In this document: positions 35,109 to 43,812 of the stretch, in pieces
How positions within the stretch are numbered: position 1 is the first letter of the stretch
How the letters are laid out: each line of letters begins with the position of its first letter
Assembly (NCBI GenBank): GCA_959604355.1
Contig: CAUHAO010000007.1
Coordinates: forward strand, 19,548 to 83,547
From: an uncultured Eubacteriales bacterium
GTDB taxonomy: Bacteria; Bacillota; Clostridia; Oscillospirales; UBA644
Direction of reading: 5' to 3'
Length of the DNA stretch: 64,000 nt
The notes under the pieces: model-generated
The model's input: the letters and a program-made list of their open reading frames with translations, nothing else
The model's database searches: none
What the model was told of the DNA's origin: nothing
Translations under genes and position numbers: made by a program

Positions 35109-36621
35109 ATTTGACCTTCTCTACAAGAACCCGAAAAAGACCTCTCCGTCCAAACAGCTCGACATGTCGATGGAAAATCTGCTGCTCAAGGAGGTCATCG
35201 ACGGGATTACCGTCAATCCGATCTATGAGCGCAAAATGTTCGAATTACTGCGTTATCCCGAGCAGGACGTCGAAAACATAATCTGGCGACGCGACGCTCT
35301 GATAGATTTCAAGCAAAACGAATCTCTTTTGCATGAATTTGAAAAGATAGATGAAGCAGATAAAGAACTCGAAGAGTCCCTTAAAATAATCAAAAGAAAC
35401 TCGTCCACAGTCCAGATATCGGGCAACAAAACAAAGAGCTCGGATAAAGATTCCTCCGTATCGACCGTCAAAGTTCTTGCGGACTGCGTAGTCAAAGCGC
35501 TTAAAATATACGACATGTACAAAGCCGCGTTCGGAAGAGCGCATATCAAGGCGGAAATATTCGTTAAAATGAGTATGTTCGTTGACGATATCACATCCCG
35601 CCCGGAATTCGGCAAACTCTCAGAACTTGCACAGCAGCTTTCGGACTCCATCGACTTGAGCACTTCGTTTGTCATTCTCGCAAAAATCGACAAATACCTG
35701 CGTATCTGCGACTGCGAAATGTTCCGCATCACGAGCGATCCGTATTTCTATGACGAAAAATCTGGCACGCGCAAGGATAAAGACAAGGACATATCTTTTA
35801 TCGGCTTTGACGAGGTTTCGGACCAGCAGCTGCAATTCTTCGCAGAGCGCAGTATGATAAAACTCGCGTCATTGCTTGAATCGATTGTGCGCCAACTTCG
35901 CAGACCTTTTGAGAAACTCTCGGCCGGATTTTTCTTCTACGATTTTGCACCGATATACGAAAGAGCACTCGAAAGTCTCGGTCTGCCCTGCTGCATGCCG
36001 GAATACAACACCGAGGGAAATCGCTTTGAGTGCGAAAACATCTACGACGTATGGTATTCGCTCAAGCAAAGAGAGAAAGACCGCGACGCCGTTCCCGGCA
36101 AAACTCTTGTACCAAACGACGCGATATTAGACGCAGATTGCGCGGCATATATCATAACGGGTAAAAACAATGCAGGCAAAACCGTCTTTCTGCGCGCTGT
36201 CGGACTTATTCAGGTATTCGGTCAATCGGGACTCCCCGTTCCCTGTACGAAAGCGGTTATCACTCCTGTCGCGAACATTTTCGCATACTTTACCGCGCTC
36301 GATATCGGTCAGGGACGCTTTGAAGAAGAAGTCGAGACTTGCTCTGGCTTTATCGATACCATGAAGCCCAAAGACATGCTGCTTTTCAACGAGGTATATC
36401 AATCCACGGCTTACGATGAAGGCTCTCTTGCATTGTGCGAATTCATCGCGATGTCCGCGGTATACGGCGCAAGGGTGATTTCTGTAACACATTTACCCGA
36501 TATAAAGAAAAATCTTGCTGCATTACAGCAAAAATACGGCTTCAAAGGCACTGTCCGATACGCGAAAGCAGAAGAAAAGGACGGACAGAGCACACACAGA
36601 TTTATACCCGACGAAAATTGA
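35098..36621 (+). CDS. MutS-like ATPase 2, paralogue of the upstream gene
   Basis: 507 residues from ATG 35098 (GAAGGAGGA upstream). Same plan as the neighbour: a helical N-terminal part (~60-330) and a MutS ATPase with Walker A GKNNAGKT (355-362; an unusual KNN for PNA/PNG), Walker B MLLFNEVYQST (again N for D) and VTHLPDIKKN. The two overlap and diverge most in the helical parts, which suggests a heterodimer with one canonical and one altered P-loop. That mirrors the asymmetry of eukaryotic MutS heterodimers but is inference. trxA follows 47 bp later. Confidence 0.83.
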   Translation: MFPEFDLLYKNPKKTSPSKQLDMSMENLLLKEVIDGITVNPIYERKMFELLRYPEQDVENIIWRRDALIDFKQNESLLHEFEKIDEADKELEESLKIIKRNSSTVQISGNKTKSSDKDSSVSTVKVLADCVVKALKIYDMYKAAFGRAHIKAEIFVKMSMFVDDITSRPEFGKLSELAQQLSDSIDLSTSFVILAKIDKYLRICDCEMFRITSDPYFYDEKSGTRKDKDKDISFIGFDEVSDQQLQFFAERSMIKLASLLESIVRQLRRPFEKLSAGFFFYDFAPIYERALESLGLPCCMPEYNTEGNRFECENIYDVWYSLKQREKDRDAVPGKTLVPNDAILDADCAAYIITGKNNAGKTVFLRAVGLIQVFGQSGLPVPCTKAVITPVANIFAYFTALDIGQGRFEEEVETCSGFIDTMKPKDMLLFNEVYQSTAYDEGSLALCEFIAMSAVYGARVISVTHLPDIKKNLAALQQKYGFKGTVRYAKAEEKDGQSTHRFIPDEN

Positions 36622-36668
36622 ATAGCATTATAAAAAAAGCCTAAAATATAAGCGAAAGGAGCTTTTAT

Positions 36669-36986
36669 ATGGAAATAATGAAATTAACATCCGAAAACTT
36701 TGAAGAAGAGGTACTTGAATCAGATATTCCCGTACTCGTGGATTTCTGGGCGGAATGGTGCGGTCCCTGCAAAATGATGTCCGCAGTCGTGGACGATGTT
36801 GCAAAGGATATTCCCGAAACCGCCGCAAAAATAGGAAAGATCAATGTGGACGAAGAGCCCGACCTCGCTCAGCGTTTCAATATAATGAGCATTCCCACGC
36901 TGATACTCTTTAAAGACGGAGAAATCGCAGAGACTTCCGTCGGCGTAAAGCCAAAACAGTTCATCGTTGACCTTATCGAAGAATAA
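36669..36986 (+). CDS. trxA: Thioredoxin
   Basis: 105 residues, a standard cytosolic thioredoxin: VDFWAEWCGPCKMMSAVV with the WCGPC redox pair, the buried D (VLVDFW), and the cis-proline loop MSIPTLILFKDGE. It reduces protein disulfides and passes electrons to reductases. AAAGGAG precedes the ATG. It may be read from the MutS operon promoter as no strong promoter is seen in the 47-bp gap. Confidence 0.96.
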   Translation: MEIMKLTSENFEEEVLESDIPVLVDFWAEWCGPCKMMSAVVDDVAKDIPETAAKIGKINVDEEPDLAQRFNIMSIPTLILFKDGEIAETSVGVKPKQFIVDLIEE

Positions 36987-36990
36987 ACAC

Positions 36991-37025
36991 AAACCGCTGA
37001 CGTACTTTCCGTCAGCGGTTTGCTT
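36991..37025 (+). terminator. Terminator after trxA
   Basis: Perfect 12-bp stem AAACCGCTGACG (36991-37002) with CGTCAGCGGTTT (37010-37021), followed by GCTTA. A second hairpin lies at 37041-37063. Confidence 0.82.
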
Positions 37026-37040
37026 ATGTAATAAAGAACA

Positions 37041-37073
37041 CCGCGGCTTTCTACTGGCCGCGGAATGTTTTTT
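37041..37073. terminator. Second hairpin between trxA and pduL
   Basis: CCGCGGC (37041-37047) pairs with GCCGCGG (37057-37063), followed on the plus strand by a T-rich run. It may terminate either convergent gene. Confidence 0.6.
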
Positions 37074-37080
37074 ATTATGA

Positions 37081-37650
37081 TTACAGAATTATTTCACCGT
37101 AGACATTGCCTGCAATAGCCGCAGCGTTTGCCTCATCGGTATCGATATGCATAGCGGGAGCAAATTTCGGGCTGACACGAACAACGACGTCGCCGAAAAT
37201 AAGGCTTCTGCCGTCTGTGTTGACCTTGACGCTGACGATCTGCTTATCCTGAACTCCTGCCGCCGCTGCGGTCTCGGGAGTGAAGTGGATATGTCTCTTT
37301 GCGACGATAACGCCCTCGGATATCTCAACTTCGCCGCAGGGACCGACGAGTTTAAGACCGGGAGTGCCTGCGATATCGCCTGATTCTCTTACAGGGGGCT
37401 TTACGCCGAGAGTTCTCGCATCGGTAAATGAAAGCTCTACCTGCGTTGCGGGACGTGTAGGTCCGAGAATGGAAACTTTGAGTTCGCCTTTAGGTCCGAC
37501 AAGTGTGACTTTCTCTTCACAAGCGAACTGACCGGGCTGGGAAAGATCCTTTTTATTGGTAAGTTTATGGCCCTCGCCGTAAAGCTTGGCAAGGTCCGCG
37601 TCTGTAACATGGATATGACGTGCGGAAGTTTCAACGAGTATTTCAGACAT
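37081..37650 (-). CDS. pduL: Phosphate acyltransferase, PduL family
   Basis: 189 residues with both PduL half-barrels and metal-binding histidines: SARHIHVTDADL, GPTRPATQVELSFTD, VAKRHIHFTPE, and APAMHIDTDEANAA at the C-terminus. PduL swaps CoA for phosphate on propionyl- or acetyl-CoA. Unlike microcompartment PduL it has no N-terminal encapsulation extension and no shell genes nearby, so it probably serves as the general phosphotransacetylase for acetate formation. Single gene with its own promoter. Confidence 0.92.
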   Translation of the reverse strand: MSEILVETSARHIHVTDADLAKLYGEGHKLTNKKDLSQPGQFACEEKVTLVGPKGELKVSILGPTRPATQVELSFTDARTLGVKPPVRESGDIAGTPGLKLVGPCGEVEISEGVIVAKRHIHFTPETAAAAGVQDKQIVSVKVNTDGRSLIFGDVVVRVSPKFAPAMHIDTDEANAAAIAGNVYGEIIL

Positions 37651-37683
37651 GACTTTTATCCTTTCAAAGATAAATTTTCTTTA

Positions 37684-37712
37684 ATTATATCATCTTTTAC
37701 ACCGCATTTCAA
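37684..37712 (-). promoter_or_regulatory. Promoter of pduL
   Basis: Minus strand TTGAAA (37707-37712), 17 bp, TATAAT (37684-37689), with TGA before the -10. Confidence 0.8.
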
Positions 37713-37813
37713 GGGCATACGGAAAAATTTGAAATTTTTTCGCTTTACTCAGCATATCCGACGGTGTCGCGTCATACCAATAAGTAAACGCGAAATCAAA
37801 AGGAGACAGTTCT

Positions 37814-39319
37814 ATGGAATGTAAAAAAGAAAATATCAAGGCCCTCGCCTTCCCCGAAACGACTTCGGCGGAGTCGTCTGTCGAGGGAGAAGTTATCCTG
37901 CCCGACTATTGCCCGAACATCATGCGTGTCGTGCGCACAAAAGCCCGCCCGTACATAGTCTCAAAGACTTCCCGCTCCGAAAGATACTGCATCGAGGGCT
38001 ATGTGGAGTTCTCGGTTCTCTACACTTCAGAGGAAGACGGCTCTCTTAAAAGCGTCATGCACGCACTGCCGTTCAGCCACACGTTCGAAACTGATGTAAA
38101 TGAGACAACCTTTACACATTTGACCGCAACCGTCACTTCCGTCAACACCAGGGCTCTTAGTCCGCAGAAACTTTATCTTCGCGCAGTTTTACAGCTAAAT
38201 CTGCTTATATCCTGCGAAATTCAGGCTGAAATCGCCACTTCCGACGGCGCTCCGAAAGGCGTTTGGATGAAAAAGGAAGACGCGATAGAGTCATGTGCGG
38301 TTGTCTGTAAAGGTCAAAAGCCTGTCAAGGTATCGGATGAAATTTCTCTCGCTCCGAAGAAGTGCGACAAGATCCTGGGATATGACGCAACGTTTGTGCA
38401 GACCGATAAAAAGCTTCTGACGGGCAAAATGATAACAAAAGCGGATATGACGCTTAAAATTCTTTATTCCGACGCCGAAACGGGACTGCCTGCAACAGTA
38501 GAACGCACAGTCCCCGTATCGCAGGCGGTGGATATCGAGACCGCGAATGAAAATACGACTTGCAGCGTGGAATATTCTCTTCGTGACTGCAAGATTGAGG
38601 TGCTCGAATCGGGTGACGGAGCAACGGACATCGCATACGAGGCGGAGGTCTGCGCCGAAGTGCAGGGATTGAAAACATCCATCGTGGAATACTGCTCGGA
38701 CGCGTTTTCGGAAACCGACGAGCTTAAGATCGCATGCGCGGACATCACCACCGCAAAATGTTACCAGGTAAACTGCTGCGGCACGGCGCGTGAAACGATT
38801 CAGACGGGCTATTACGATAAAATATTCTCCATCTCCATAGATCCGGTCATAACGTCCGAAACTTTAAACACGGATTACGGATGTCTGACTGTCGAGGGCG
38901 AATTCGTCTGCGACATAATCCTCACCGACGCCGAAAAGGATTTCAGATGCATAGAAAAATCCCTTCCGTTCTCCTTTACTGTAACGCTGCCGGGCTGCAG
39001 CGGAAACGTAAAAAGTGCGGCGGAAATATGTGTCAAAAACTTTGCTTTTGTTGAGAATGATGCACAGTCGATAGAAGTCCGCGTTGACTACTGCTACGAC
39101 GGGATCGTTTTCTGCTCCTGCACATGCAATATGCTGACCGGAGTAGAAAGTTCCGGCGCAAGAAGCACGGACGATCGTTCGGAGATGGTACTGTATTTCG
39201 CCGAAAAAGACGAGAGCGTCTGGGGAATTGCAAAAAAATATGCCGTTTCGCCTGATAAAATATGCTCTGTAAATAATATCGACGGAGCAATCAAAGATAA
39301 AACAACATTGCTCATATAA
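37814..39319 (+). CDS. SPOCS (DUF3794) domain protein with C-terminal LysM
   Basis: 501 residues. Three SPOCS/DUF3794-like units are seen: one opening with VEGEVILPDYCPNIMRVVRTK and GYVEFSVLYTSEEDGS, one near KILGYDATFVQTDKKLLTGK and LKILYSDAETG, and a third in the C-terminal half with VEGEFVCDIILTDAEKD. It ends with a LysM motif (KDESVWGIAKKYAVSPDKICSVNNI). Family knowledge: SPOCS-LysM proteins are found in spore-forming Clostridia and several are coat or spore-envelope proteins, so this is evidence for sporulation capacity. There is no signal peptide, as expected for a mother-cell protein. AAAAGGAGA precedes the ATG. Confidence 0.87.
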   Translation: MECKKENIKALAFPETTSAESSVEGEVILPDYCPNIMRVVRTKARPYIVSKTSRSERYCIEGYVEFSVLYTSEEDGSLKSVMHALPFSHTFETDVNETTFTHLTATVTSVNTRALSPQKLYLRAVLQLNLLISCEIQAEIATSDGAPKGVWMKKEDAIESCAVVCKGQKPVKVSDEISLAPKKCDKILGYDATFVQTDKKLLTGKMITKADMTLKILYSDAETGLPATVERTVPVSQAVDIETANENTTCSVEYSLRDCKIEVLESGDGATDIAYEAEVCAEVQGLKTSIVEYCSDAFSETDELKIACADITTAKCYQVNCCGTARETIQTGYYDKIFSISIDPVITSETLNTDYGCLTVEGEFVCDIILTDAEKDFRCIEKSLPFSFTVTLPGCSGNVKSAAEICVKNFAFVENDAQSIEVRVDYCYDGIVFCSCTCNMLTGVESSGARSTDDRSEMVLYFAEKDESVWGIAKKYAVSPDKICSVNNIDGAIKDKTTLLI

Positions 39320-39323
39320 AAAC

Positions 39324-39350
39324 AAGCGCCCCGTCAAAGGGGCGCTTATT
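39324..39350. terminator. Bidirectional terminator between the SPOCS gene and tadA
   Basis: Perfect 9-bp stem AAGCGCCCC (39324-39332) with GGGGCGCTT (39339-39347) and U-rich flanks both ways. It ends the 12-gene minus-strand unit. Confidence 0.9.
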
Positions 39351-39802
39351 TATCTCAATTTTTCGAAAAAATCCGAAAGGATGGCTGCGCAGTCGCTCTC
39401 AAGCAGGCCCTGATGTATCTCGGGACGATGTGTAAACATGACCGACATGTCACACACTCCGCCGAACGCGCCGTTTTTGATGTCGAACGCGCCGAAATAG
39501 ACACGTTTTATACGGGAGTTTATTATCGCGCCCGCGCACATCGGACAAGGTTCGAGTGTGACGTAAATATCGCAGTCATCGAGTCTCCATCCTTTGAGAG
39601 CCTTGCACGCGTCATTTATCGCGACAATCTCCGCGTGGAGCAGCACGTTTCTCTCAGCTTCGCGGCGGTTATGCCCTACCGAAACGACTTTGCCGTCTTT
39701 GACCACGACCGCACCGACGGGGACGTCTCCAGTTGAGGGCGCTTTTTGTGCCTCATCGAGCGCAAGACGCATAAACTTTTCCTGTTCGGATGTGAACATC
39801 AC
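39350..39802 (-). CDS. tadA: tRNA-specific adenosine deaminase
   Basis: 150 residues. Zinc and catalytic motif HAE at 56-58 (LLHAEIVAINDA) and PCPMC with C86 and C89 (LEPCPMCAGAI). SRIKRVYFGAFDIKNGAFGG is the TadA-specific tRNA-contact region. It converts A34 to inosine in tRNA-Arg(ACG). It is the last gene of the operon and overlaps argS (ATGA), placing two arginine-tRNA functions together. Confidence 0.95.
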   Translation of the reverse strand: MMFTSEQEKFMRLALDEAQKAPSTGDVPVGAVVVKDGKVVSVGHNRREAERNVLLHAEIVAINDACKALKGWRLDDCDIYVTLEPCPMCAGAIINSRIKRVYFGAFDIKNGAFGGVCDMSVMFTHRPEIHQGLLESDCAAILSDFFEKLR

Positions 39803-41478
39803 ATTTTCTCCGGAGCGGAAACTTTAAGTATGGAAAGAGCGTTTTCAATAACGGTTTTGGTAGCCCTTACGAGTGCGATACGAGCAAACATTACGTTTTC
39901 ATCGTCGACCTTTACGCGGCATGCGTTGTAGAAGCTGTGAAACGCCGTCGCAACGTCCATCGCGTATTTTGTGACACGGGAAACATCATAATCCACCGCC
40001 GTGCGAACGAGTTCTTCGGGGAAGATCATCAACTGGCGGATAAGCTCACGCTCTTCCTTTTCGGAATATACAGGCTCGTCGGGCTCTTTTGCCGTGTCAA
40101 CGCCGCTCTGGGCAAGCACGGCAAGGATGCTGCAAATACGCGCGTGAGCGTACTGCACATAGTATACGGGGTTTTGGTTCGTTTGTGCAATGGAAAGGTC
40201 AAGGTCGAAATCGAAGTGCGTGTCAGCGCTGCGCATATTAAAGAAGAAACGTGCCGCGTCGATACTCGATATCTCGAAAAGATCTTCGAGAGTAATGCTT
40301 CTGCCCGTACGCTTGGACATTCTTACCGCTTCGCCGTTCTGCATCAGGCGGACGAGCTGCATTATGATGACTTCAAGACGGTTGCCGTCAACCCCAACAG
40401 CGTTGAGCGCACCCTTGAGACGTGCGACATGTCCGTAATGGTCAGCGCCCCAGATGTCGATTGCGCGGTCAAAGCCGCGGGTTATAAGTTTATTGCGGTG
40501 ATATGCGATATCCGCCGCGAAATATGTAGGCGTGCCGTTTGCTCGTATGAGAACCTCGTCCTTTTCCGCGCCGAAATCGGTCGCCTTGTACCACAAAGCA
40601 CCGTCCTTTTCATATGTATGGCCGTTTTTGGTGAGGATGTCGATTACTTCCTTTACCGCGCCGCTTTTGTGCAGGTCTGATTCGAGGAACCAGTTATCGA
40701 ATTCCGCGCGGTACTGTGCAAGATTCGATTTAATGATACCGAGATTCTTCGGAAGAGCGTATTCGACGAGAGCCTGACGGCGCTCCTCTTCGGACGCGTT
40801 GACGTAAGCATCTCCATGCATGTCCGCAAACTCTCTTGCTCTGTCTTTTATGTCCTCGCCCTTGTAACCGTCCTCGGGGAACGGAACGGCGTCTTCGCCT
40901 TTATATATCTGCAAATAGCGCGCGGAGAGAGAGTCCTTGAATTTCTCTATCTGATTGCCCGCGTCGTTGACGTAAAACTCGCGTGTAACATCAAAGCCTG
41001 TCTTTTTGAGTACCGTCGCAAGACAGTCGCCGATAGCGCCGCCGCGAGCGTTGCCCATGTGCATCATGCCGGTAGGGTTCGCGGAAACATACTCGACCAT
41101 GACTTTCTCGTGTTTGCCGAAGTCGCTTTCGCCGTATTTTTCGCCCTCGGCGTTAACGGTTTTTACAGCGTCGGCAAAGAACTGTGCGGACGTGCGAAAA
41201 TTTATAAACGGGCCTGCAATCTCTACGCTTTCAATCCATTTGTGACATGCGAGATTTTCGAGTATCGCCTTTGCGATAACGGGAGGCGCGAGGCGGAAAG
41301 CTCTTGCACCGACCATGGCGGCGTTCGTCGCAAAGTCGCCGTGAGATGTGTCTTTGGGTATCTCGACCGTGAATGGATATGGCTCAGCCTGAGGCAAAGC
41401 TCCTGCAGACTGCGCTTTGGATATAGCGTCTGAGACCAGAGCCGTAATTTCTTTTTTAATTTCAGAGAGAAGATTCAT
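39799..41478 (-). CDS. argS: Arginyl-tRNA synthetase
   Basis: 559 residues, class I. The HIGH-equivalent is NPTGMMHMGNARGG and the KMSKS-equivalent is RMSKRTGRSI. The Arg-N domain at the start (EIKKEITALVSDAI) and the DALR anticodon domain at the end (FHSFYNACRV) are present. It charges tRNA-Arg in the cytosol. It overlaps its neighbours by 4 nt on both sides; DUF1934 upstream of argS is a common Firmicute order. Confidence 0.96.
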   Translation of the reverse strand: MNLLSEIKKEITALVSDAISKAQSAGALPQAEPYPFTVEIPKDTSHGDFATNAAMVGARAFRLAPPVIAKAILENLACHKWIESVEIAGPFINFRTSAQFFADAVKTVNAEGEKYGESDFGKHEKVMVEYVSANPTGMMHMGNARGGAIGDCLATVLKKTGFDVTREFYVNDAGNQIEKFKDSLSARYLQIYKGEDAVPFPEDGYKGEDIKDRAREFADMHGDAYVNASEEERRQALVEYALPKNLGIIKSNLAQYRAEFDNWFLESDLHKSGAVKEVIDILTKNGHTYEKDGALWYKATDFGAEKDEVLIRANGTPTYFAADIAYHRNKLITRGFDRAIDIWGADHYGHVARLKGALNAVGVDGNRLEVIIMQLVRLMQNGEAVRMSKRTGRSITLEDLFEISSIDAARFFFNMRSADTHFDFDLDLSIAQTNQNPVYYVQYAHARICSILAVLAQSGVDTAKEPDEPVYSEKEERELIRQLMIFPEELVRTAVDYDVSRVTKYAMDVATAFHSFYNACRVKVDDENVMFARIALVRATKTVIENALSILKVSAPEKM

Positions 41479-41948
41479 ATGTTTGTCCTTTCGGTTTTTT
41501 CCTTTGTTTTACGTCTCCGCGGTTTGTTGCGCCGCACGTACAGTTTAAGTTTGTTCGACACAGAATACGCGCTGTTGATATCAAGAGTATACTCAATCTC
41601 GACCTTGCCGCCGTCGTCCGAAAGCGTGGAACGGATATTCCCGGTAGTAAGCCCTATGGTCAAAGGTGCGCGCTCGGGATTATGAAGATACTGCCTCTGC
41701 CCCGAGCGGAACTCGACATTCCCTAAAGCGCTGAAATATCTGCATCTATCGGAAATTACGGTCACTGTGTCTTTTGCTTCGACGATGAAATCCGTACGGT
41801 GACGCCCGTAACGGCCCTCGGATTCATTGAATGATATTTTATAGGTATTGTCGCTCATGCGGCGCATCTTCGCGTCGGAAACAAAAAGAGAAAGGTTTTC
41901 GCCATCTCGCTCCGTTTCAATGAGCAGCGAAACGTTTGTTATCATCAA
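41475..41948 (-). CDS. DUF1934 (YwiB-like) lipocalin-fold protein
   Basis: 157 residues with the DUF1934 pattern: an all-beta protein with alternating strands (NVSLLIETERDGENLSLFV, YKISFNESE, GNVEFRSGQRQYL, GGKVEIEYTLDINSAYSVSN) and a highly basic C-terminus (RRNKPRRRKTKEK). The B. subtilis relative YwiB is also next to argS. Function unknown. It overlaps argS and murI by 4 nt each. Confidence 0.85.
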   Translation of the reverse strand: MMITNVSLLIETERDGENLSLFVSDAKMRRMSDNTYKISFNESEGRYGRHRTDFIVEAKDTVTVISDRCRYFSALGNVEFRSGQRQYLHNPERAPLTIGLTTGNIRSTLSDDGGKVEIEYTLDINSAYSVSNKLKLYVRRNKPRRRKTKEKTERTNI

Positions 41949-42757
41949 AACTCCTCTATATTAACCTTTTCAACCCTTCCTTCAAGGGGTCTGTGTAAAA
42001 ATATTTCGGCAAGAGGCTCAAAATTTGCCACCTCGTCCGAAACATAGAACATCGCGCCGCCGTTTTCGGAAGAAAGCATTCCGTTTTCGGAAAGATAGGC
42101 AGCAATATCATTTGCCCCTTCTCTGCCCGAATCGACGAGTGTCGCTTTTCCGTCCAAACAATCCGATATAACATCCGAAAGAAGAGGAAAATGCGTGCAT
42201 CCTAAAATCACGGTGTCCGCGCCGAACTCTTTAACGGACGCGAGATAATCCGCGGCAATGAGCTTTGCCACTTCACTGTCTTTGGTGAAATACCCGTTTT
42301 CGACAAGCTGCACAAACATCGGGCACGCGACACTAATTACTTCCAAATCGGAAGAAATGGCATGTATCGCTTTTTCATAGGAACGACTTCTGACCGTTGC
42401 CCCTGTACCGAGAACCGCTATTCTGCCGTTTTTTGTCGTGTTCACCGCGGCTTTCGCAGTAGGCTCGACGACACCCGAAATTCGTACAGGACAAGTCTGC
42501 TGCAGCGTCGGAAGAGCGACGGAGCTTATTGTACCGCATGCAACAAGGATCGCTTTGAGTTCATGAGAAAGCATGAACCTCATATCCTGCTGTGCAAAAT
42601 GCAATACAGCCTCCGCCGAACGCGTACCGTAAGGCAATCGGGCCGTGTCGCCGAAATAGATAATTTTTTCGTCTGGCAGCAGCTGCATCAGTTCTCTGAC
42701 AGCCGTAAGTCCCCCCAGACCGGAGTCGAAAACTCCTATCGCCTTATCACCCATCAT
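41945..42757 (-). CDS. murI: Glutamate racemase
   Basis: 270 residues. IGVFDSGLGGLTAVRELM at the start, the first catalytic cysteine in LVACGTISS and the second in ILGCTHFPLL. It makes D-glutamate for peptidoglycan. It overlaps ddl by 1 nt and DUF1934 by 4 nt; with ddl it forms a D-amino-acid pair within the operon. Two adjacent ATGs exist; the second is equally possible. Confidence 0.95.
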   Translation of the reverse strand: MMGDKAIGVFDSGLGGLTAVRELMQLLPDEKIIYFGDTARLPYGTRSAEAVLHFAQQDMRFMLSHELKAILVACGTISSVALPTLQQTCPVRISGVVEPTAKAAVNTTKNGRIAVLGTGATVRSRSYEKAIHAISSDLEVISVACPMFVQLVENGYFTKDSEVAKLIAADYLASVKEFGADTVILGCTHFPLLSDVISDCLDGKATLVDSGREGANDIAAYLSENGMLSSENGGAMFYVSDEVANFEPLAEIFLHRPLEGRVEKVNIEEF

Positions 42758-43791
42758 TATTCTCCGTACTGCACCGCAAGAGCAAGCAGTCTGTCTATAA
42801 GTTCTGAATAAGGAATACCCGACGCCTCAAAAAGCTTCGGATACATGCTTATGGAAGTGAACCCCGGAAGGGTGTTTATCTCATTTATATAAACGGTATT
42901 CGCGTTATCGACAAAGAAATCTACGCGAGCAAGTCCCTTGCAGTCGCATGCCTTATAAGCTTTGAGTGCCGTCATGCGGATCTCGTTTGAAATTTTATCC
43001 TCAATATCTGCGGGAATAAAAAGACGTGACTCGGGATTGCTGTATTTCGCGTCATAATCGTAAAATTCGGCAGCCGCCTGAATACGTCCCGCAACGGAGA
43101 CTACCGGCTCATCGTTGCCGAGTACCGCAGTCTCTATTTCGCGTATATGTTCAAGCCCCTGTTCCGCGACTACTCGCGAATCGTGCATAAACGCGAGCTC
43201 AAACGCCTTGACAAGCGTTTCATCATCGCGGCATTTCGTTATACCGACAGACGAACCGGCGTTCGAGGGTTTTATAAATATCGGGTAATGCAGACGCGCC
43301 TTTGTTTTGCGGATGATAGCGTCGCGGTCTTTCTCGTAATCGAATTTTTCGACCGCAAGCCATGCCACATGATTTATACCGCTGTAATCAAAAATCGCGT
43401 TCGTGTACGCTTTATCCATGCAGACCGCCGACGACAGCACACGGCAGCCGACGTAAGGTATCTGAAGCATTTCAAAAAGCCCCTGAATACGTCCGTCTTC
43501 ACCGTTTCTGCCGTGAAGTACCGGGAAAACGACGTCAGCACGTATGCGTTTGCCGCCGCACACAAAACAGTTGTTGTTGATGTCAATTGTCACGGCTTCG
43601 TTGGGACATTTTTCCCATTCACCGCTTTTTATCTGCGCTGCGGTCGCATCGGTGCGAAACCAGCGTCCATCTAAAGTTATCCCTATTTTATATACATCAT
43701 GCCCGACCATATTCTCGATGATCGAGCCCGCGGAGACGCATGAAACGTCGTGTTCGGAAGATTTTCCGCCGAAAATGACTATGACTTTCAT
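42757..43791 (-). CDS. ddl: D-alanine--D-alanine ligase
   Basis: 344 residues, ATP-grasp. IFGGKSSEHDVSCVSAG at the N-terminus, VFPVLHGRNGEDGRIQG, KPSNAGSSVGITK, RVDFFVDN and NEINTLPGFTSISMYPKL are all Ddl motifs. It makes the D-Ala-D-Ala dipeptide of the peptidoglycan stem. I did not resolve from sequence whether it could make D-Ala-D-Lac. It lies 21 bp after prmC. Confidence 0.95.
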   Translation of the reverse strand: MKVIVIFGGKSSEHDVSCVSAGSIIENMVGHDVYKIGITLDGRWFRTDATAAQIKSGEWEKCPNEAVTIDINNNCFVCGGKRIRADVVFPVLHGRNGEDGRIQGLFEMLQIPYVGCRVLSSAVCMDKAYTNAIFDYSGINHVAWLAVEKFDYEKDRDAIIRKTKARLHYPIFIKPSNAGSSVGITKCRDDETLVKAFELAFMHDSRVVAEQGLEHIREIETAVLGNDEPVVSVAGRIQAAAEFYDYDAKYSNPESRLFIPADIEDKISNEIRMTALKAYKACDCKGLARVDFFVDNANTVYINEINTLPGFTSISMYPKLFEASGIPYSELIDRLLALAVQYGE

Positions 43792-43812
43792 TAAAAAGAC
43801 CTCTTATCTGTC

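Noticed and set aside
37081..37650. Bacterial microcompartment locus around pduL
   Set aside because: No shell protein, diol dehydratase or aldehyde dehydrogenase gene within the window.
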